Positions 5,979-7,401 of a DNA stretch of 7,401 nucleotides are shown here, one piece after another (positions within the stretch are counted from its first letter, which is position 1; every line of letters starts with the position of its first letter). The position numbers and the translations under genes were made by a program. The notes beneath the pieces were generated by a model that was not told where the DNA came from, made no database searches, and saw nothing but the letters and a program-made list of their open reading frames with translations. The stretch is from assembly GCA_964444305.1 (NCBI GenBank), contig CAYUGQ010000125.1, positions 1 through 7,401 of the forward strand, written 5' to 3'. Origin of the DNA: JAKFFN01 sp964444305. Its GTDB lineage: Bacteria > Sumerlaeota > Sumerlaeia > Sumerlaeales > Sumerlaeaceae.

Positions 5979-7121
5979 ATGAAGATCCACGAGTACCAGG
6001 CCAAATCGATCCTCCGGGAATATGGCGTAAGAACTCCCCAGGGAGAAGTGGCTGACACGGCTGCAAAAGCCCGCGCTATTACTGAAAAACTGGGGACGTT
6101 TCCTGTTGTAGTAAAGTCCCAGGTACTCGTGGGGGGCCGTGGCAAAGCGGGCGGTATTAAGCTGGCGAAGAGCGTGGACGAGGCTGAAGAGCTGGCTGGT
6201 CAGATCCTTGGTATGGATATCAAGGGTGAAGAGGTTAAGTCTGTGCTGGTGGAGCAGGGGATTGATATCCAGCGGGAAATTTACCTGGGTATTATTATCG
6301 ACCGTGCGCGGAAGTTGCCGGTGTTTATGATCAGTGCGGCTGGCGGTGTGGATATTGAAGAGGTGGCTGCTGAGACGCCTGAGAAGATTTTGTTTTTGAG
6401 CATTCATCCGACGACGGGCCTGCGGGATTACCAGGTGCGTGAGATGGCGACTTTTGTGGATATCCCGAAAGAGGGCATGAAGGATTTCGCTGGTGTGGTT
6501 CGTGGTCTTTACCAGGCTTTTATCGATAAGGATTGTTCGCTGGCGGAAATTAACCCGCTGGTTGTGACTGGTGACAAGCAGGTGATTGCGGCGGATGCGA
6601 AGATGAATTTCGATGATAACGCGTTGGACCTGCATCCTGAGATTGAAGCTATGCGTGACCCGGCGGAGGAAGCTGAGCTGGAGCGTGAGGCTCGGGAGCT
6701 TAAGCTGAACTATGTTAAGCTGGATGGTAAGATTGGCTGTATCGTAAATGGTGCCGGTCTGGCCATGGGTACGATGGATATCGTGAAGCATTATGGCGGT
6801 GAGCCAGCGAACTTCCTGGATATTGGTGGTGGCGCGAAAGCGGAGCAGGTGACTGATGCGCTGCGTGTGATTACTGGTGATCCGGAAGTTAATACGATTT
6901 TCTTTAACATTTTTGGCGGCATTGTGCGTTGTGACCTGGTGGCGCAGGGGATCCTTGATGCGCTGAAGAATCTGCCGGACTGGAACCTGCCGATTGTGAT
7001 CCGCTTGAGCGGCACGAACGAGGAGAAGGCCCGGGAAATGTTGAAGGGCACGGAGTTGATTCCGGTGGCCACGATGAGCGAAGGTGCTCAGAAGGCTGTT
7101 GAGATCAGCAACCGGGCTTAA
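5979..7121 (+). CDS. sucC: Succinyl-CoA synthetase (ADP-forming) beta subunit
   Basis: With the alpha subunit it interconverts succinyl-CoA and succinate, coupled to nucleotide phosphorylation, in the citric acid cycle. The 380-residue length and start MKIHEYQAKSILREYG are typical. The N-terminal ATP-grasp domain (about 1-240) contains GGRGKAGG at 52-59, EINPL at 190-194 and AADAK at 204-208. Asn192 and Asp206 have the same 14-residue spacing as the Mg-binding Asn199/Asp213 of the E. coli enzyme, and Pro20 matches E. coli. The C-terminal CoA-ligase domain has VNGAGLAMGTMD at 256-267, FLDIGGGA at 279-286, the GGIVRCD signature at 313-319 and IRLSGTN at 341-347. The codon set is restricted: TTA, CTA and TCA are absent, which leaves the antisense strand open and suggests high expression. 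The alpha gene sucD is not adjacent within the window. A strong terminator follows 43 nt after the stop codon. Confidence 0.97.
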   Translation: MKIHEYQAKSILREYGVRTPQGEVADTAAKARAITEKLGTFPVVVKSQVLVGGRGKAGGIKLAKSVDEAEELAGQILGMDIKGEEVKSVLVEQGIDIQREIYLGIIIDRARKLPVFMISAAGGVDIEEVAAETPEKILFLSIHPTTGLRDYQVREMATFVDIPKEGMKDFAGVVRGLYQAFIDKDCSLAEINPLVVTGDKQVIAADAKMNFDDNALDLHPEIEAMRDPAEEAELEREARELKLNYVKLDGKIGCIVNGAGLAMGTMDIVKHYGGEPANFLDIGGGAKAEQVTDALRVITGDPEVNTIFFNIFGGIVRCDLVAQGILDALKNLPDWNLPIVIRLSGTNEEKAREMLKGTELIPVATMSEGAQKAVEISNRA

Positions 7122-7164
7122 TGAGTTGCTGCGATGATTGATCGCAAAGACATAGCCTGACTTT

Positions 7165-7198
7165 AAGAGACGGACTTTTGGTTCGTCTCTTTTTTTTT
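7165..7198 (+). terminator. Intrinsic terminator after sucC
   Basis: The left arm from A7165/A7166 (AGAGACGGAC, 7166-7175) pairs with GGTTCGTCTCT (7181-7190 or 7191) to give 10-11 base pairs including one G-U. The loop is TTTTG, and an unbroken run of nine T residues (7190-7198) follows immediately. This is a textbook Rho-independent terminator ending the sucC message. The T-run is on the plus-strand side only, so it is not strongly bidirectional. Confidence 0.92.
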
Positions 7199-7401
7199 GG
7201 TGTTTAAATGGTTCTGATTTCTTTCGTTCTGGTCGTTTCGTCAATGGTGATGCTTTAAATAAATGGTGCTTCGCCGGCGAAGCTGTTGTGTTGCTTCGTT
7301 TTGCTGCTCTAACGGCAATCAATGAGTCTGCCTGCAGAGACTTCCTACAGACGGCGAGATGACATGCGCAAGATGTCCCATAGCTTTATCGCGTGAGGCC
7401 A
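7199..7401. other. Non-coding tail with no recognisable gene
   Basis: Both strands were read. The plus-strand ATG at 7322 opens only 24 codons before a stop. An ATG at 7359 stays open to the window end (MTCARCPIALSREA) but has no ribosome site and is too short to judge. No tRNA-like fold was seen. Apart from the 7268-7283 palindrome, nothing can be named; it is probably the upstream region of the next gene. Confidence 0.5.
7268..7283. repeat. Perfect 16-bp palindrome in the distal non-coding tail
   Basis: GCTTCGCCGGCGAAGC equals its reverse complement. As RNA it would make a 6-bp stem with a CCGG loop. It is not followed by a T-run, so it is not a clear terminator. GCTTCG recurs at about 7293-7298. 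It may be an operator or leader hairpin for a gene beyond the window. Confidence 0.4.

Noticed and set aside
5949..7322. A 457-codon open frame on the minus strand covering all of sucC
   Set aside because: Its codons are in exact register with the sucC codons, so stops would require sense TTA, CTA or TCA, which sucC avoids. The translation is a low-information mix rich in His, Asn, Arg and Leu with no family motif. It is a shadow of codon bias.
7322..7396. Short 24-codon frame starting at the ATG at 7322
   Set aside because: No ribosome site, very short, arginine-rich and without similarity that I can recognise.

Overview
This is a compact bacterial chromosomal segment with mostly housekeeping content. 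It holds five complete protein-coding genes, one strong intrinsic terminator and short intergenic gaps. I see no insertion sequence, CRISPR array, rRNA, tRNA or phage gene. Base composition is moderately GC-rich. The gene set (class II lysyl-tRNA synthetase, deoxyribose-phosphate aldolase, an AzgA-type purine permease, an ADP-forming succinyl-CoA synthetase beta subunit) is typical of a free-living heterotrophic bacterium. Lineage cannot be fixed from the sequence alone. A PVC-type bacterium (Verrucomicrobia/Kiritimatiellae/Lentisphaerae) is my impression, not a demonstrated assignment.

Layout: lysS (50-1531, +) converges tail to tail, with a 2-nt gap, on a minus-strand pair. That pair is an NCS2 purine permease (2341-3708, first gene) and deoC (1534-2334, second gene). 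They are 6 nt apart and appear translationally coupled, a logical pairing for purine uptake and deoxynucleoside salvage. A 116-nt divergent gap (3709-3824) holds a near-palindrome, a weak candidate promoter for the permease, and an inverted repeat that could fold over the GTG start of the next gene. That gene (3825-5876, +) encodes a 683-residue protein of unknown function. Its shape is that of a cytoplasmic two-domain carbohydrate-active enzyme: an N-terminal beta-rich part followed by an (alpha/alpha)-barrel-like part. A 102-nt gap with a candidate promoter overlapped by two adjacent palindromes leads to sucC (5979-7121, +), which ends at a textbook intrinsic terminator (7165-7198). The last 200 nt contain no recognisable gene but have a perfect 16-bp palindrome.

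How the genes relate: the permease and deoC form a small nucleobase/deoxynucleoside module, while lysS and sucC are independent core functions. The alpha-subunit gene sucD, normally right next to sucC, is not in the window and a terminator closes sucC. The 683-residue protein is the only real unknown and the best candidate for something undescribed. I do not see evidence of a novel multi-gene system. The most interesting non-coding signals are the paired palindromes before sucC and the long-range stem that would bury the start codon of the 683-residue gene.
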